The position numbers were made by a program, and so were the translations under genes. From Anolis sagrei (taxonomy: Eukaryota; Chordata; Lepidosauria; Squamata; Anolidae), in contig NC_090025.1 in the NCBI RefSeq assembly GCF_037176765.1, positions 169,434,822 to 169,498,821 of the forward strand: DNA of 64,000 bases, read 5' to 3'. Positions 44,780 to 56,131 of the stretch are shown here, in pieces. Numbering within the stretch: position 1 is the first letter of the stretch; every line of letters begins with the position of its first letter. The notes under the pieces were generated by a model that was not told the origin of the DNA, searched no databases, and worked only from the letters and a program-made list of their open reading frames with translations.

Positions 44780-45770
44780 ACTTGATGGTAATTATTTAAA
44801 CAGAAAGATGAGATAAAGCAACAACACCCTTTTTCAGATTACCGCTGATTTCTCTCCACCCTTTCAAATGAGCAATTCTAATATATGCACTTTCCAAAGT
44901 GCTGGGGACTGTTGCTATGTGTCTGGTCTCAAGACGTTTAAACTTTGCCTGGCCCATGCTAAACTAATTTGAGTCAATTTGTCTACATCACCTCAACAAT
45001 CGTCCTGTGCGTTTTGAATCGTGCAAACAACAGTACACGATAAAGGCCCACCGAGCGGATTCCGACTGCTCATTCTGCCGTGGTTGTGCTGTTGCTAGTT
45101 CTTCACCATGGTTTCTCCATATCCTAGAGACAATGTTAGTTTTTCAAGGGCTGGGTTAAGTCTCTGCCTGGCTAGTTAAGACTTTCTTTACAGAGAACAG
45201 CTCCTATACAACTGCCAGCTCTCTCAGCCTGACCTTTCAAAATGAAAATGGGGGAGTGTCAGCCTGGGTTGCTGCTAAAAACCCATCTCCCTAGGGGTTT
45301 GAAACACAAGGAAAGCACCAAGGAGATCCTTGCAAAGGAGGTGGATGCATGAAAAAGAACAAGGCACTGATACCAGATATACATCTTCATGTGTGTGACT
45401 GGCTTAACCATTAGAGAAATAGATAAGACAGTTAGACACCTGTAATTATAACTGCTGTCAACTAATTGATCCTTTATTCAGAACTCAGAGCGGTTTTGCT
45501 ATTGGGAAGATGTCATGGTGTGCTGGATTCACATCCAAGGATAAAGGAAGGTCCTTTCATACTTTAGGATTATAGCCCTTTCATTCCATATTAACTATTA
45601 GGAACGAGTGCTATGGGATTCTCAAAGTTGTCATTTAGGGAGGGGCTTTTATATTTCTCAGCGAGAGAGCACCAATACCCCACCAAACTATATATCTTAG
45701 TATTTTTCTGCATGCTGTTATAATAAAGTAAAATAATTATGTAGTTTAAAAGGGTTCCAGAGAGAATATT
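44780..45770. other. Repeat-free block, possible conserved non-coding element
   Basis: 44820-45260 is free of recognised repeats, balanced in composition, and has uncommon CpG-containing words (ttgaatcgtgcaaacaacag, ccgagcggattccgactgct). No reading frame explains it. Candidate regulatory DNA by appearance only. Confidence 0.3.
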
Positions 45771-45774
45771 TGTT

Positions 45775-45970
45775 GTTGTTGTTGTTGTTGTTGTTGCTGC
45801 TGCTGTTATTGTTATATTTGCATCTCACTTTTATCTCTTTGATTGAGATGCAAAGCATCTCACGGCATTGAATAAATAGAATTTAAAAATCAACAGCATA
45901 TAAATATTAAAATATAATTAAACATACAAATCACTTCTAATACTTAACAGTTGAAATGATTAAAATACTA
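45775..45970 (-). mobile_element. L2-like 3' tail with (GTT)n
   Basis: A (gtt)n run, then 'atttgcatctcacttttatc' and 'aaagcatctcacggcattga ataaataga', in L2 antisense style. Weak. Confidence 0.4.
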
Positions 45971-46024
45971 TAGAGCACCCCCCTGGCTGAGTGCGTGTGG
46001 TTCTTACTTTTCTCCCATTTATTT

Positions 46025-46551
46025 TCTTAAACACATTTTCTGCAACTCCCAAATGTCAAGATCTATTTCCCCCAAACTCCACCAGTGTTCAAATTTGGGC
46101 ATATTGAGTATTTGTGCCACGTTTGGTCCAGATCCAGATCCAATGCTCTCCAGATGTAGGTGAACTACATCTCCTCTAAATCACTGTCAATTCCTCCCAA
46201 ACCCCTTCAGTATTTTTTGTTTGACATGGGAATTCTGTGTGGAGGTCTCAGTAGTCTGTGGAAGTCAGAGCTGAATTGGTTGAAGGTACTGCAAATCCCA
46301 TCATCTGTTTTCCATACTCCCCCAAACATATTTTTTTCTGATTAATCACAATGCTTTAATTATGTTGAATTTGTAACAATGAAAACACATCCTGCATATC
46401 ACATATTTACATTATGATTCGTAACAGTAGCAAAATTACAGTTATAAAGGAGCAATGAAAATAATTTTATGGTTGGGGGTCACCACAACATGAGGAAGCA
46501 TATTTAAGGGTCACAGTGTTAGAAAGGTTGAGAACTACTGGGTTAAACCTT
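46025..46551. mobile_element. SPIN-like hAT (partial)
   Basis: Module sequence ('actcccaaatgtcaagatct atttcccccaaactccacca') followed by the SPIN-like right end ('catatttacattatgattcg taacag', 'gttgggggtcaccacaacat gagg', 'aggttgagaactactg'). Confidence 0.75.
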
Positions 46552-46780
46552 TGTGCCAACTGAACTGCTGACCTGAAGGCTGGCAGTTCAAATTCATGAG
46601 ATGAGGTGAGCTCCTGTCTGTCAGCTCCAGCTTCCCATGCGGGGACATGACAGAAGCCTCCCACAGGATGGTAAAACATCCAGGTGTTCCCTGGGCAACG
46701 TCCCTGCAGACAGCCAATTCTCACACACCAGAAACGACTTGCAGTTTCTCAAGTTGCTTCAGACATGATTAAAAAAAACC
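46540..46780 (+). mobile_element. tRNA-derived SINE, type B
   Basis: 'gggttaaacctttgtgccaa ctgaa', 'gcggggacatgacagaagcc tccca', tail 'gttgcttcagacatgatt' plus an A-run. Confidence 0.8.
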
Positions 46781-46799
46781 CCAAAACCACAGTTCATTG

Positions 46800-47225
46800 C
46801 TTTATGACATTCCTTTAAAAGGTTGTGAGAATTCATTGACTTGTGAACATATGACCTTAGCAAATGCTGGTGGGTTCACATAATTGGTCCACCATACTAA
46901 ATTTCCCCCTTTAAAAAAACCAAGCAGTGATGATGCCACCATGTTAATAATGGTAGTATGACTCAGCCCTCGCATTCACATCAACAAAAGGGCTGCTGGA
47001 AACAAATCAATCATCTGTCAAAGCAGCACTGTGTGATGCCTGACTTTTCTATGGCCAGCTCACAGCATTATTTGATTTGCTGTTTTACATGGGAATAACT
47101 TAACAGCAGCACCTCCTACATGAGACCTATTGAAATGAATGGGATATTTGCAACAGTAAAAATGTGTGAAGGGACTTGGGTAGGAGGTGCTTGATAGTTT
47201 GTTCCCAGAATTAGACAATTTTGCA
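46800..47225. other. Repeat-free block with PBX/MEIS-like motifs
   Basis: 46960-47090 includes 'aaatcaatcatctgtcaaag'. Its complement holds TGACAG (MEIS/TGIF-type) next to TGATTGAT (PBX-type), and 'cattatttgatttgctgttt' follows. No repeat or gene recognised. Regulatory role is inferred from motif content only. Confidence 0.28.
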
Positions 47226-47234
47226 GAAATAATA

Positions 47235-47700
47235 ATACCACTTTATTTATAATCTTTTCTAACTCCCTGTGGGGACTCAGAGCGGATTACAACATACACC
47301 AATAGGCAAACATTCAGTGCCTTTAATACAGTGGAATAACAATTACATAGAAATACACAGAACAAAGGGAAAGACTACTTCCATCTCTGACTTTCTGGAA
47401 GCGGTGCTCAACTCTGGCCATGGGGAGGTGCTCTTGTTCCATTTCCAAGCTGAGGAGCCTGTTGTTCACAGACATCTCTTGGTAGTGTTGCCGGCATGGC
47501 TGTATGGGCACCTTTATTACTTTCCCACTGAAGCAGTACCTATTGATCTACTCACATTTGTATGTTTTTGAACTGCTAGGTTGATAGGAACTAGGGTTAA
47601 CACCGAGAGCTCACCCCAACCCGTGACTTTGAACTGCCAGCCTTTTGGTCAGCAGATTCAATAGTTCAATGATTTAACCTGTTGTGCCACAGTGACCCCC
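47235..47700 (-). mobile_element. L2-like tail then tRNA-derived SINE, type A
   Basis: 47235-47370: 'aataccactttatttataat' and 'ctgtggggactcagagcgga ttacaac' (L2 antisense). From about 47370 a diverged reverse type A SINE runs through 'gaagcagtacctattgatct actcacatttgtatg' to 'gttgtgccacagtgaccccc'. Confidence 0.7.
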
Positions 47701-48320
47701 TAGTAACATAACATAAGCAGCATTAAGTCAGCACGAGCAGTTCATCAGTTCTAATGTACCACACTTCCACAGTTAATTCGCTTTAGAAGTTTTGCTAAAA
47801 AGTCCAGTTGACACAAACCATACAGTGCCGCACAGAATTACTGTAGTGTTTTGTATTTCTTGAGCGGTAAAGTAAAATCATAGCCATTAATAAATATACT
47901 GGAACTAGGGCAGAGTCTTTTGGGATACAATTGGTCATCTGCGTAACATTCCACAATTAATTAGTACTTTCTGCCTAAAATTCTGCGTCTTACATTCTCA
48001 ACCTCTGATTCGTCTGCTTCTAAACCAAGATGGATTATTCCTCATTTTCCAGAACTTTTAAAACAAACACTACTTTCTCTGAACAAACCTAGTCAAATGA
48101 AGAAATATGTTTGCATAGCAATCTTTTGTTCCAGAAGTCCAAGTGCTCAGAAAAATTGTGCCATTTTCTCCTAGATTATTACAAAGTATGGTAATTGTTT
48201 TATTATTTGCTGCCAATGTGTCACAAAGATACAACTTTAAAAAACAACAGTATAGCCAAGATGGACTAAAGACATTTCGGTGAGCTCCAAACTTGCTCCT
48301 CACATAAACTCACCAAGGAA
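47701..48320. other. Intergenic, no feature recognised
   Basis: No repeat or convincing frame. The minus-strand frame at 48070-48303 has no motif. Confidence 0.4.
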
Positions 48321-48324
48321 TAAT

Positions 48325-48650
48325 AATAATAATAATAATAATTTTTCAATGCTTATTGTTTCCAAATGCCGGCTGAGATCTTTTGGCATGATCTGTCAAC
48401 TGTTGCCCTTCTCACCCTGAAGGGGACTCAGAGCAGCTTACAAGGTATATGTACACACAATACAATATATTATCATATCATATCATATTATATTATAGAT
48501 CTCATTTGCTGTGTCATACTGTGTTTTTGTGTCAGTAAAATAATAATAATAATAATCATCATCATCATAATCATAATAATACTGTTTTGTATTCCACCCT
48601 ATTTCCTCGAGGGGACTCAAGGCATATTCCAGTATACACAAACATTCAAT
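48325..48650 (-). mobile_element. Two L2-like antisense tails with AAT/ATC repeats
   Basis: '(aat)n ... accctgaaggggactcagag cagcttacaagg' and again '(aat)n ... attccaccctatttcctcga ggggactcaaggc'. A repeated tail suggests duplication or two insertions. Confidence 0.55.
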
Positions 48651-48654
48651 GTCT

Positions 48655-49004
48655 AGAAAGAGATAGGCTTCCCCTTCTGGTTCTGAGGGGTGGTGCTCAT
48701 CTCCATTTCTAAGCTGAAGAGCCTGTGTTGTCCATAGACATCGCCTGGGTCATGTGGCTAGCATGACTGGAGCGCTGTTTACCTTCCCACCAAGGCAGTA
48801 ACCTATTGATCTACTATTTGCATGTTTGCATCTACTATTTGCATAGTATTTGCATCTACTATTTGTATGTTTTCAAATGGCTAGGTTGGCAGAAGCTGGA
48901 GTTAACAGTGGGAGCTCATCCCATCCCACAGATTCTAACCGCCAACCTTCCAGTCAGCAAGTTCAGCAGCTCAGCAGTTTAACCCATTGCGCCATTGCAG
49001 CCCC
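48655..49004 (-). mobile_element. tRNA-derived SINE, type A
   Basis: 'ggtggtgctcatctccattt ctaagctg' to 'gcgccattgcagcccc'. An internal local duplication of 'tttgcatctactatttgcat' lengthens it. Confidence 0.85.
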
Positions 49005-49010
49005 ATGAAA

Positions 49011-49276
49011 AGGAGCCCCCGGTGGCGCAGTGGGTTAAACCCCTGTGCCGGCAGGACTGAAGACCGACAGGTCACAGGTTCGAATCCGGGGAGAGGTGGA
49101 TGAGCTCCCTCTATCAACTCCAGCTCCTCATGCGGGGACATGAGATTTGCCTCCCAGAAGGATGATAAAAACATCAAATCATCCGGGCGTCCCCTGGGCA
49201 ACGTCCTTGCAGACAGCCAATTCTCTCACACCAGAAGTGACTTGCAGTTTCTCAAGTCACTCCTGACACGACAAAA
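49011..49276 (+). mobile_element. tRNA-derived SINE, type B (best-preserved)
   Basis: 'aggagcccccggtggcgcag tgggttaaac', B box 'ggttcgaatccgg' and tail 'gtcactcctgacacgac' plus A-run. It is the cleanest head in the window and was used as the reference for the type. Confidence 0.92.
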
Positions 49277-49289
49277 AAAAAAAAAAAAG

Positions 49290-50385
49290 CCCCATGAAGC
49301 TTAGTGATAAGCTTCAGGTGCTCCACTGATATCATTATAGAAGAACTACCATACTTGGAACATGGCAGAACAATTGGTATGTATCTTACATATTCTCTAA
49401 CTGTCTCAATTTGGCAGGGACAGTCCCGATTAATCCTCTATCTCATTTTTAAGCTGCTTTTTAAACAATTCCATAGTTTCACTCCTCCTTCCAGTTTCCC
49501 CTTTCATTCTCAATGTCCTTTAATTGATGCAAACTCATTCCAAAATTTAGAAATATGGCAGTTTGCCTGGTTTCTCAGTAGGCTCAGGCAAAATCAAATT
49601 GCTGCAACTTCTTCTCACTCGTGTTGTCCTTCCTCATTAATAATTTCTTCCATCTTGACCACACTGATGTTGTTTGGCTGCCCATGTTCCTGTTTTCATC
49701 TGTGAAAATGGAGGGTGTGATCTTGTGGGTACAGTGTTGCATAAAACCAATCTTCCGCTTGGGTTGGAAATGTCCATGCTTTTTGACTTAACAGCATTGT
49801 AAGACTGGTCCGCACTCATTAGTAACATGCTCTAAAGCTTGCCGAAGCAGTTTGCGAAGCTGGTTGTCAATTAACATTTACACAGAATGTGTTAGGGGAA
49901 AATGTCTGCCACTTTCTTGTTGGTATATTCTTATTCAAAGCCCTTTTATAGCAGCCGAGCTGTTCTTTCTCCTCTAATTGGATGAGACTGGATGTCATTT
50001 TAATTGTTGGATGTTTTGAAAATGTCCAGGGTCATAGGGGAGGGAGAAGAGAGAAAATATCCACCGTGTAGACATTGTAAAGAGCTTCTCTTCTTTTCAA
50101 AACATGGCATAAATTTTAAATATGTGGCATAAACATTCATTTCATCAGATTTATGTGGTTTCCCTCTGTTGGCAACCATTTATAAATATGCTGGAGTGGA
50201 TAGATAGGCAATGATAAAGACAACTCTGACTTGATGCACTGATGAGCAAAGATAGTGGCTTTATCATCACTCAGATAACCATTGGTTAGATAATTTTCAA
50301 AGTATATAGTTGCCCACTTTTGTTTCTTCTAGTTCAATCGATTGTAATCTCCCTACCACCAGAATTCATGCACTGACCTACTCTC
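49290..50385. other. Repeat-free block, possible conserved non-coding element
   Basis: About 1.1 kb with no recognised transposon; 49830-50180 is AT-moderate with homeodomain-like TAAT words ('tctcctctaattggatgaga', 'gtcattttaattgttgg'). No gene signature. Confidence 0.3.
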
Positions 50386-50394
50386 TCTCTCTGT

Positions 50395-50645
50395 ATTGTC
50401 GAAGGCTTTCCCATGGCTGGAATCACTGGATTGTTGTAGGTTTTTCGGGCTATATGGCCATGTTCTAGAAACATTCTCTCCTGACGTTTCACCTGCATCT
50501 ATGGCAAGCATCCTCAGAGGTTGTGAGGATGATAGATAGACCTGACAACCTCTGAGGATGCTTGCCATAGATGCAGGCGAAACATCAGGAAAGAATGCTT
50601 CTAGAACATGGCCATATAGCCCGAAAAACATACAACAACCCAACT
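50395..50645. mobile_element. Inverted pair of Penelope-like tails
   Basis: The left copy in reverse ('attgtcgaaggctttcccat', 'cctgacgtttcacctgcatc tatggcaagcatcctcag') and the right copy forward ('tctgaggatgcttgccatag atgcaggcgaaacatcagg') face each other about a short spacer (50524-50545). The arms are about 85-90 bp. (CT)n tracts lie on both outer sides. Confidence 0.85.
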
Positions 50646-50914
50646 CTCTCTCTCTCTCTCTCTTAATCTGTCTCTAACTCATTCGGATAGGACAAGACTT
50701 TTCAGGACAACGTGGTTAGCATTGACATTATGCAAGCAGAGCATAATGCCAGCACAGTCCCATATCTCTCTCACTCTTGCAAAGCAGTTTCTTATAGGTT
50801 GTGATAATGGACTGGATGAGGGCCAATTCAATGAAACTGAATAAGAAGCTATGTGGATTTATGGCTCTCAGGTACAGGAATCAGGTAAGCTACCTGCCTT
50901 TGATGGGTCTACAC

Positions 50915-52360
50915 CAGACCCCTTAATATAGTTCCTCATGTCGTGGTGACCTCCAAACTATAAAATTATTTTTGTTGCTACTTCGTAACTGTAATTTTGC
51001 TATTGTTGTGAATTTTAATGTAAATATCTGAGATGCAGGATGTATTTTCACTCACTGGACCAAATTTGGCACAAATTTGCCTTTTTCTCTCTTGTAGTTA
51101 GCGTACAATAAAAAAGGATTCCAAACTCCATAAATGATGGAATTGAACCACACTTGGCACACAGAACTCCTGTGATAAACAGAAAATACTGGAAGTGTTC
51201 TGGAACAGCTGTTCCAGGAGCTCCAGATTTATTTGCTGTGTTTAAATGTTTGTGTGCAATCCCATGCTTGGGATTTTGCAGCAGGGGGTTTCCTGTTATA
51301 ATTTGCATTTATAGGGTAGGCCACCTGCCAATTATAGTTAGGATTCCTGGTCCCGCCCCTTTTTTGCTTTTTGGAGGGAAGGGAGCCTTTTCCAGTCAGT
51401 CACAGAAAGGTTAGCCAATGTATAGGATGTGTTTACTTCCCTGTACAAAGGCTTCAACCTTTAAGAGCTCCAGGGAAAGAACACCAGGGAAGCATTCCCA
51501 CAGCTTTAAGGGTCTCCGAAGAACTCCAGGGATTCCTTTTTACAGCCTTGGGAGTTTCCAGGAAGACAGCCAACTCTAAAGAACATCCATTGCCTGTCTG
51601 GTAGGTCCTCTCAGTGTTTCGAGAAGCAGTTCGGCCTGGCAGAGGAGCCCACACCAGCGGGGGTTGGATTTTAGTTAGCCTTGGGAGAAGTTAAAAAGGG
51701 GAATTTTCCTTTGAAGAAAGTTATGCGGACAAGTTTGAGAGAGCTGATACCTTACCAAGAAAGCTTTACAATTTCAGTTTGATTCATTAATAAAAGACTT
51801 TGTTGTACCTTTTAAGCCACTTGAAGATTCCTTCTGTAAAGGAAGCCTCTGAGAACTTTTCCTAGGGTCCCTGGCTTCCCGCTGGGTAAAGGTTACACAT
51901 CCTATATCTAAAGTCAACTAGCTATAGGCCCAGCGGCGACAGAACAGGAAGGGTTTGGTGGGCATTGACCTCGGTTTTGGAGTTGCAGTTCACCTACAAC
52001 CAGAGAGCACTGTGGACTCAAACAATGATGGATCTGGACCAAACTTGGTATGAATATTCAATATGCCCAAATGTGAACACTGGTGGAGTTTGTGGAACAC
52101 AGACCTTGACATTTGGGAGTTTTAGTTGCTGGGATTTATAGTTCACCTACAATCAAAGAGCATTCTGAACCCTACCAACGATAGAATTGGGCCAAACACA
52201 GAACCGCCATGCCTGAGATCTTCAGCTTTCTCTGCCAAGGGGGTTTCTAAGACCATCAGAAATATATGTTTTCTGATGGTCTATCGCGACCCCTATGAAA
52301 CCCCCTCATGACCCCCACCCCACCCCCCAGGGGTCCTGATCTTCAGGTTGAGAAACACTG
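50915..52360 (+). mobile_element. SPIN-like hAT with a nested solo LTR
   Basis: The left end is shortened ('caga|ccccttaatatagttcc'), followed by SPIN-type sequence ('aaattatttttgttgctact tcg', 'aatgtaaatatctgagatgc aggatg'). The right end is 'caggttgagaaacactg' (to 52360). Octamers 'gtctacac' / 'gtctatgc' flank it. Shared modules are at 51950-52200. A solo LTR occupies 51196-51946. Confidence 0.8.
51196..51946 (+). mobile_element. Solo LTR, 751 bp (fossil)
   Basis: Starts TGTT and ends AACA, flanked by perfect 5-bp duplications 'ggaag' (51191-51195, 51947-51951). A poly(A)-type 'aataaaag' lies near 51790, as in the R region of an LTR. No internal or coding part is present, so it is the remnant of recombination between two LTRs. 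The family is unassigned. It is younger than the hAT it sits in. Confidence 0.85.
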
Positions 52361-52374
52361 GTCTATGCTATCCC

Positions 52375-52475
52375 TAAGGCAGCGGGTCCATAGCTGTTGT
52401 GAAACTAATGTTATTGTATGCTGCCTTGAGATCCTCAAATAAAGGGTGACATATAAACACCATAAATAAGTATAT
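52375..52475 (+). mobile_element. L2-like 3' tail
   Basis: 'tgctgccttgagatcctcaa ataaagggtgacatataaac' resembles an L2 tail. Confidence 0.45.
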
Positions 52476-52897
52476 AAAGGCAGGCAGATGTTATTGAAAA
52501 CAGATTGGCTCCCAGTCTTGCCTAGACCATAAAAGATCATTTGCTTGTAAAGTTATGAGCATGGAGCCAAGAGGTTCAGTACTCTGACGTGCGTATTCAT
52601 TCGTGTTTGAAAAGACAGTTTTTTAATAATGTAAACACTTGGGAGATTTTCTTCTTGAGCTCTTGGTTTAGGCAAAGGATAAGATGTGCTATTTCATCTG
52701 GCTGCTGCATCCTAGAAAAAATATTCCCAGATCTCATTTCCTCACAGCAGACAGATCCTGGAATATTTAGTATTCAACAAAATGGTCTCAAATGGGGTTT
52801 ATCTGTTGGGAGCATTATGTTGCCTGTTCTTCCTATTCCTAGTTCTACATCAGATTAAGAGAGAAACATGTGAAACAGACCTATATAAGGCCCACCT

Positions 52898-53154
52898 TTT
52901 TTTTCGTGTCAGGAGCGACTTGAGAAACTGCAAGTTGTTTCTGGTGTGAGAGAATTGGCCGTCTGCAAGGACGTTGCCCAGGGGACGCCCGGATGATTTC
53001 ATGTTTTTATCATCCTTGTGGGAGGCTTCTCTCATGTCCCCGCTTGGGGAGCTGGAGCTGACAGAGGGAGCTCATCCACCTCTCCCCGGATTTGACCCTG
53101 TGATCTATCGGTCTTCAGTCCTGCCAGCACAGGTGTTTAACCCACTGAGCCACC
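52898..53154 (-). mobile_element. tRNA-derived SINE, type B, complete
   Basis: Poly-T then 'cgtgtcaggagcgacttgag aaactgcaag', to 'gtgtttaacccactgagcca cc'. A perfect 12-bp duplication 'taaggcccacct' (52886-52897, 53155-53166) bounds it. Confidence 0.92.
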
Positions 53155-53249
53155 TAAGGCCCACCTAAAATTTCACAAGAGTCCTCTCATGGGATTTCTG
53201 GGATCTTATAAGATATCAGACCTTGTGGCAGCCCACAACTCTAAAACTG

Positions 53250-53396
53250 CTTCTACACTGTCATATAATCCAGATTATCAAAGCAGATAATCCACATTCT
53301 CTGATTTGAACTGGATTACGTGAGTCTACACTGCCATATAATCCAGTTCAAAGTGGATGAGCTGGATTTTATATGGCAGTGCAGAAGAGGCTAAGA
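53250..53396. mobile_element. Foldback MITE
   Basis: 'ctgcttctacactgtcatat aatcc' pairs with 'ggattttatatggcagtgca gaag'; same family as 42310-42458. Confidence 0.8.
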
Positions 53397-53619
53397 TGTT
53401 CATTGCCACAAGAAATTTGAAGCGGATTTTACATGTGCCTCACATGTACTGGCAGGTCTTGAATTGGCCAGGTTTGTCCTGCACTGGGATTAGAAAAACC
53501 TGGCAACTCTCCTTCAAACAGAGAGAGCTCTTCAAATACAAGATTCACCATTGTCTTTTGTAGACACATTGTGTAATGAAATAGCTAATTATAATGTATG
53601 TTTTATGTATGTTTATTGA

Positions 53620-54385
53620 TGTTGGGATATGATAAGTGCAGGCCCGCTTTTGTGTCGCCCGTGCTATGGCAACCGGCTGTTAGAGTGTATCCAAGTTAGA
53701 GAAGCCAAAGGGGCGGAGCTAACTGCCACTTGGCAGGAGCAGGCATTTTTCAAAAGTCAGTTTCTCTTGGTCAGTCTTTGGTGAGGAAGCCAAAGAGGAA
53801 AGTTGGGTTCTGGTGTGTTGAGAAACCGAACCAAGGGATTTAAGTCTTCCGCCTGTGTGTTTAGAGAGTCAATTGGACCTGTTCAAATGAGCAAGTGGCT
53901 CGTTAGCTAAGGGGAAAAAGAAACCTCAGTAGTAATTCATAACTTCAGTGGGGATAGCTGAAAGGAGAAAAAGGCAAGCCAGGGCCTTGAATTATCATTT
54001 AAGAAAAGTAAGATACTTTGCAGTGAAATAAGTTTAAAACCAGTCTGGTGGAAGTAAAAGCCATACTGAGAATTATATTGGAAATTGTTTAACTAAAGTA
54101 AACTGTGACAACATTTAAAGGAATACAGAATAACCATTAAACGTTCTACACCTGTGAATCCTTAAATAAATATTTCCTTGATCGGTTCTTTATAATTAAG
54201 ACTCATGCCCATTTATTGAAAAGAAGATTTACCTCAGAAGAACGCAGCTGAAGATATTGGAAGAAAGGATTCTGGTTGGGGTAATGAGTTACTCCTTTTA
54301 AAAAGAAGTGCCTCGAGTAAAAACATTTTAAAAGTCAAGCCTTGGCTACACGCACCACCACTACTTTAGTCTCCTCATTGCCCTG

Positions 54386-54431
<46 letters not shown>

Positions 54432-54562
54432 TTGTTCGTCGTGTTTTACACATGGCTACCCTACCATGACTACATGGTGCTCTCCATTGACCATGGTGAT
54501 GAAGGAATATTTGAATTGTAGTACACTAAATTGTGAGAAATCGTGGCAGAGACATCTATAAC
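53620..54562 (+). mobile_element. Possible solo LTR (fossil)
   Basis: The start 'tgttgggatatgataagtgc' and the end 'catctataaca' give TG...CA ends with 'ttga' on both outer sides. GC-richer first part and an AT-rich second half with 'aataaatatttccttgatcg' look LTR-like. A (gata)n microsatellite (54386-54430) lies within. The boundaries are uncertain. Confidence 0.35.
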
Positions 54563-54570
54563 ATTGAAGA

Positions 54571-55381
54571 TGTTATAGATTAGTCACCAGAGGCTGATGG
54601 TTTAACTGATGATTTAGAGAGGATTATGAGCTTTCCTGTCTATGATTCAGAGAGGTTTGTGAGCTTTCCTGTGGCACAAAGTAATGGGCCCTCAAGTCTG
54701 AGAAATGATGGTTCTCTCTGTGAGAAAACCGTCTTGGAAAGTGCAGAGCTTCAGGGGCATTCAGGTGAGTCAGAAGTAGCAACAGCAGACAAGGAATCGA
54801 GTGAAGAGCTGAGTGATAAGGAGGGTTCCCATGAGAATCCACCTGCAGCTATGGAGATCAACAAAGGTCTTTGTTTATAAGAGCTGAAAATAGATTGCAT
54901 CATTCAGAGAGATTACGTGAGAAAGTTGTGAAAGAAATTCACAAGAAATTGAATGATTCCATGGGTGTCTATTAAACAACAAGTTGTTTACCTTAAGTTC
55001 AGTTCAGGCAACACTGCATTAGAGTAAGAAGCTAAGACTGAATTCTCTTGTTCCTGGTTCTAGTCAAGCTTTGATTTTGGTTTTAATGTATCCTGGAAGT
55101 TTCTGCTCACGTACTCTTGTTCAAGTCTTACAGATTGTGGACTTATGCTTTATCTGTGATTCCTGGTTGTTCCTTGACTTTGCCACCTCTGGGATTTTAT
55201 GAGACATTTGGGTTATTGTTTGGTTCTCACCTTTTGCTAAACCTTTTTGGATGATATATCTTCCTTTATTATTCTTGATTTTATATGATTTAATGTGTTT
55301 ATTTTTACAATAAACTGTTTATATTCCTGGACTCTTGTGTGGCGCGTTGGTCTTAGATATTTCCAGGTCCGGAGTGCAACA
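54571..55381 (+). mobile_element. Solo LTR, 811 bp (fossil)
   Basis: Starts 'tgttatagattag' and ends 'ccggagtgcaaca', flanked by perfect 5-bp duplications 'gaaga' (54566-54570, 55382-55386). 'acaataaactg' near 55310 fits a poly(A) signal. No internal region. The short open frame at 54626-54880 inside it has no recognisable product. Confidence 0.85.
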
Positions 55382-55386
55382 GAAGA

Positions 55387-56095
55387 GCACTATTCGCAGA
55401 TCTTCATCAACAGAAATAATTCCTAGAAATTGTTTTCAAAATTACAGCTGCTGAAGGTATCATCCCATGGTCTGAAATCCTAATATTACACCCAACTAGA
55501 GGAGGCCCACTGAATCAATACAATTTATCTATGTTGTCTCACTTATTGTACAGTTGATTTAGTGGGTCTGAAAAGGTTGGGATTAACCTTCTAACTAAGT
55601 AAATCCTCCCACTTACCAGTTCCATCATGCACTAATCAAAATCACAGGTGTTCAAAATTGTTGTTGTTATTTTTATTATTATTCACCTCTGTACCAAAAT
55701 TAATACAAGCCATCTATATTTCTTTTCCCCCAGGATTCAAAAAGTAGCAATTGCTTCCCTCTGTAAACTATATTCTCTCCAGTTTCTATATTATCTCCTT
55801 AATTCAAATGTGATTTGGAATTGCAATATATTTTCCAGGATAGGCCTTTGTTTTCTTTTGGAGTTGCTCCTCTCCGTTCAGTGTTCGGTTTGGCTCATTT
55901 CTCTTGTAAGCTGTCTGGAAGGGGAGAAAGGCTTTCGTTTCAAGCAATTCTCTTTTTCAGCCTTCCTTTTATTGAATTCCACCCTCTACTTTCCTTTTCC
56001 TTTTTTTTTTTTAAATGAGGACATCATTTATCTTGGACTTTAAGTTGTGGAGGCCTTCAAGGGGCTTCTTTTTTCTTTTCCCAGCTGCATTTGTT

Positions 56096-56096
<1 letters not shown>
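55387..56096. other. Intergenic, no feature recognised
   Basis: T-rich on the plus strand with long chance frames that lack motifs. Confidence 0.4.

Positions 56097-56128
<32 letters not shown>
56097..56128. repeat. (CA)n microsatellite
   Basis: An uninterrupted CA run of about 16 repeats. Confidence 0.97.

Positions 56129-56129
<1 letters not shown>

Positions 56130-56131
<2 letters not shown>

Noticed and set aside
49011-49110. Possible tRNA gene
   Set aside because: A B-box-like 'ggttcgaatcc' is present, but it is the head of a repeated SINE with no complete cloverleaf; the same holds for the other SINE heads.
54626-54880. 84-codon frame as a small gene
   Set aside because: Lies wholly inside a solo LTR with target duplications and shows no recognisable domain.
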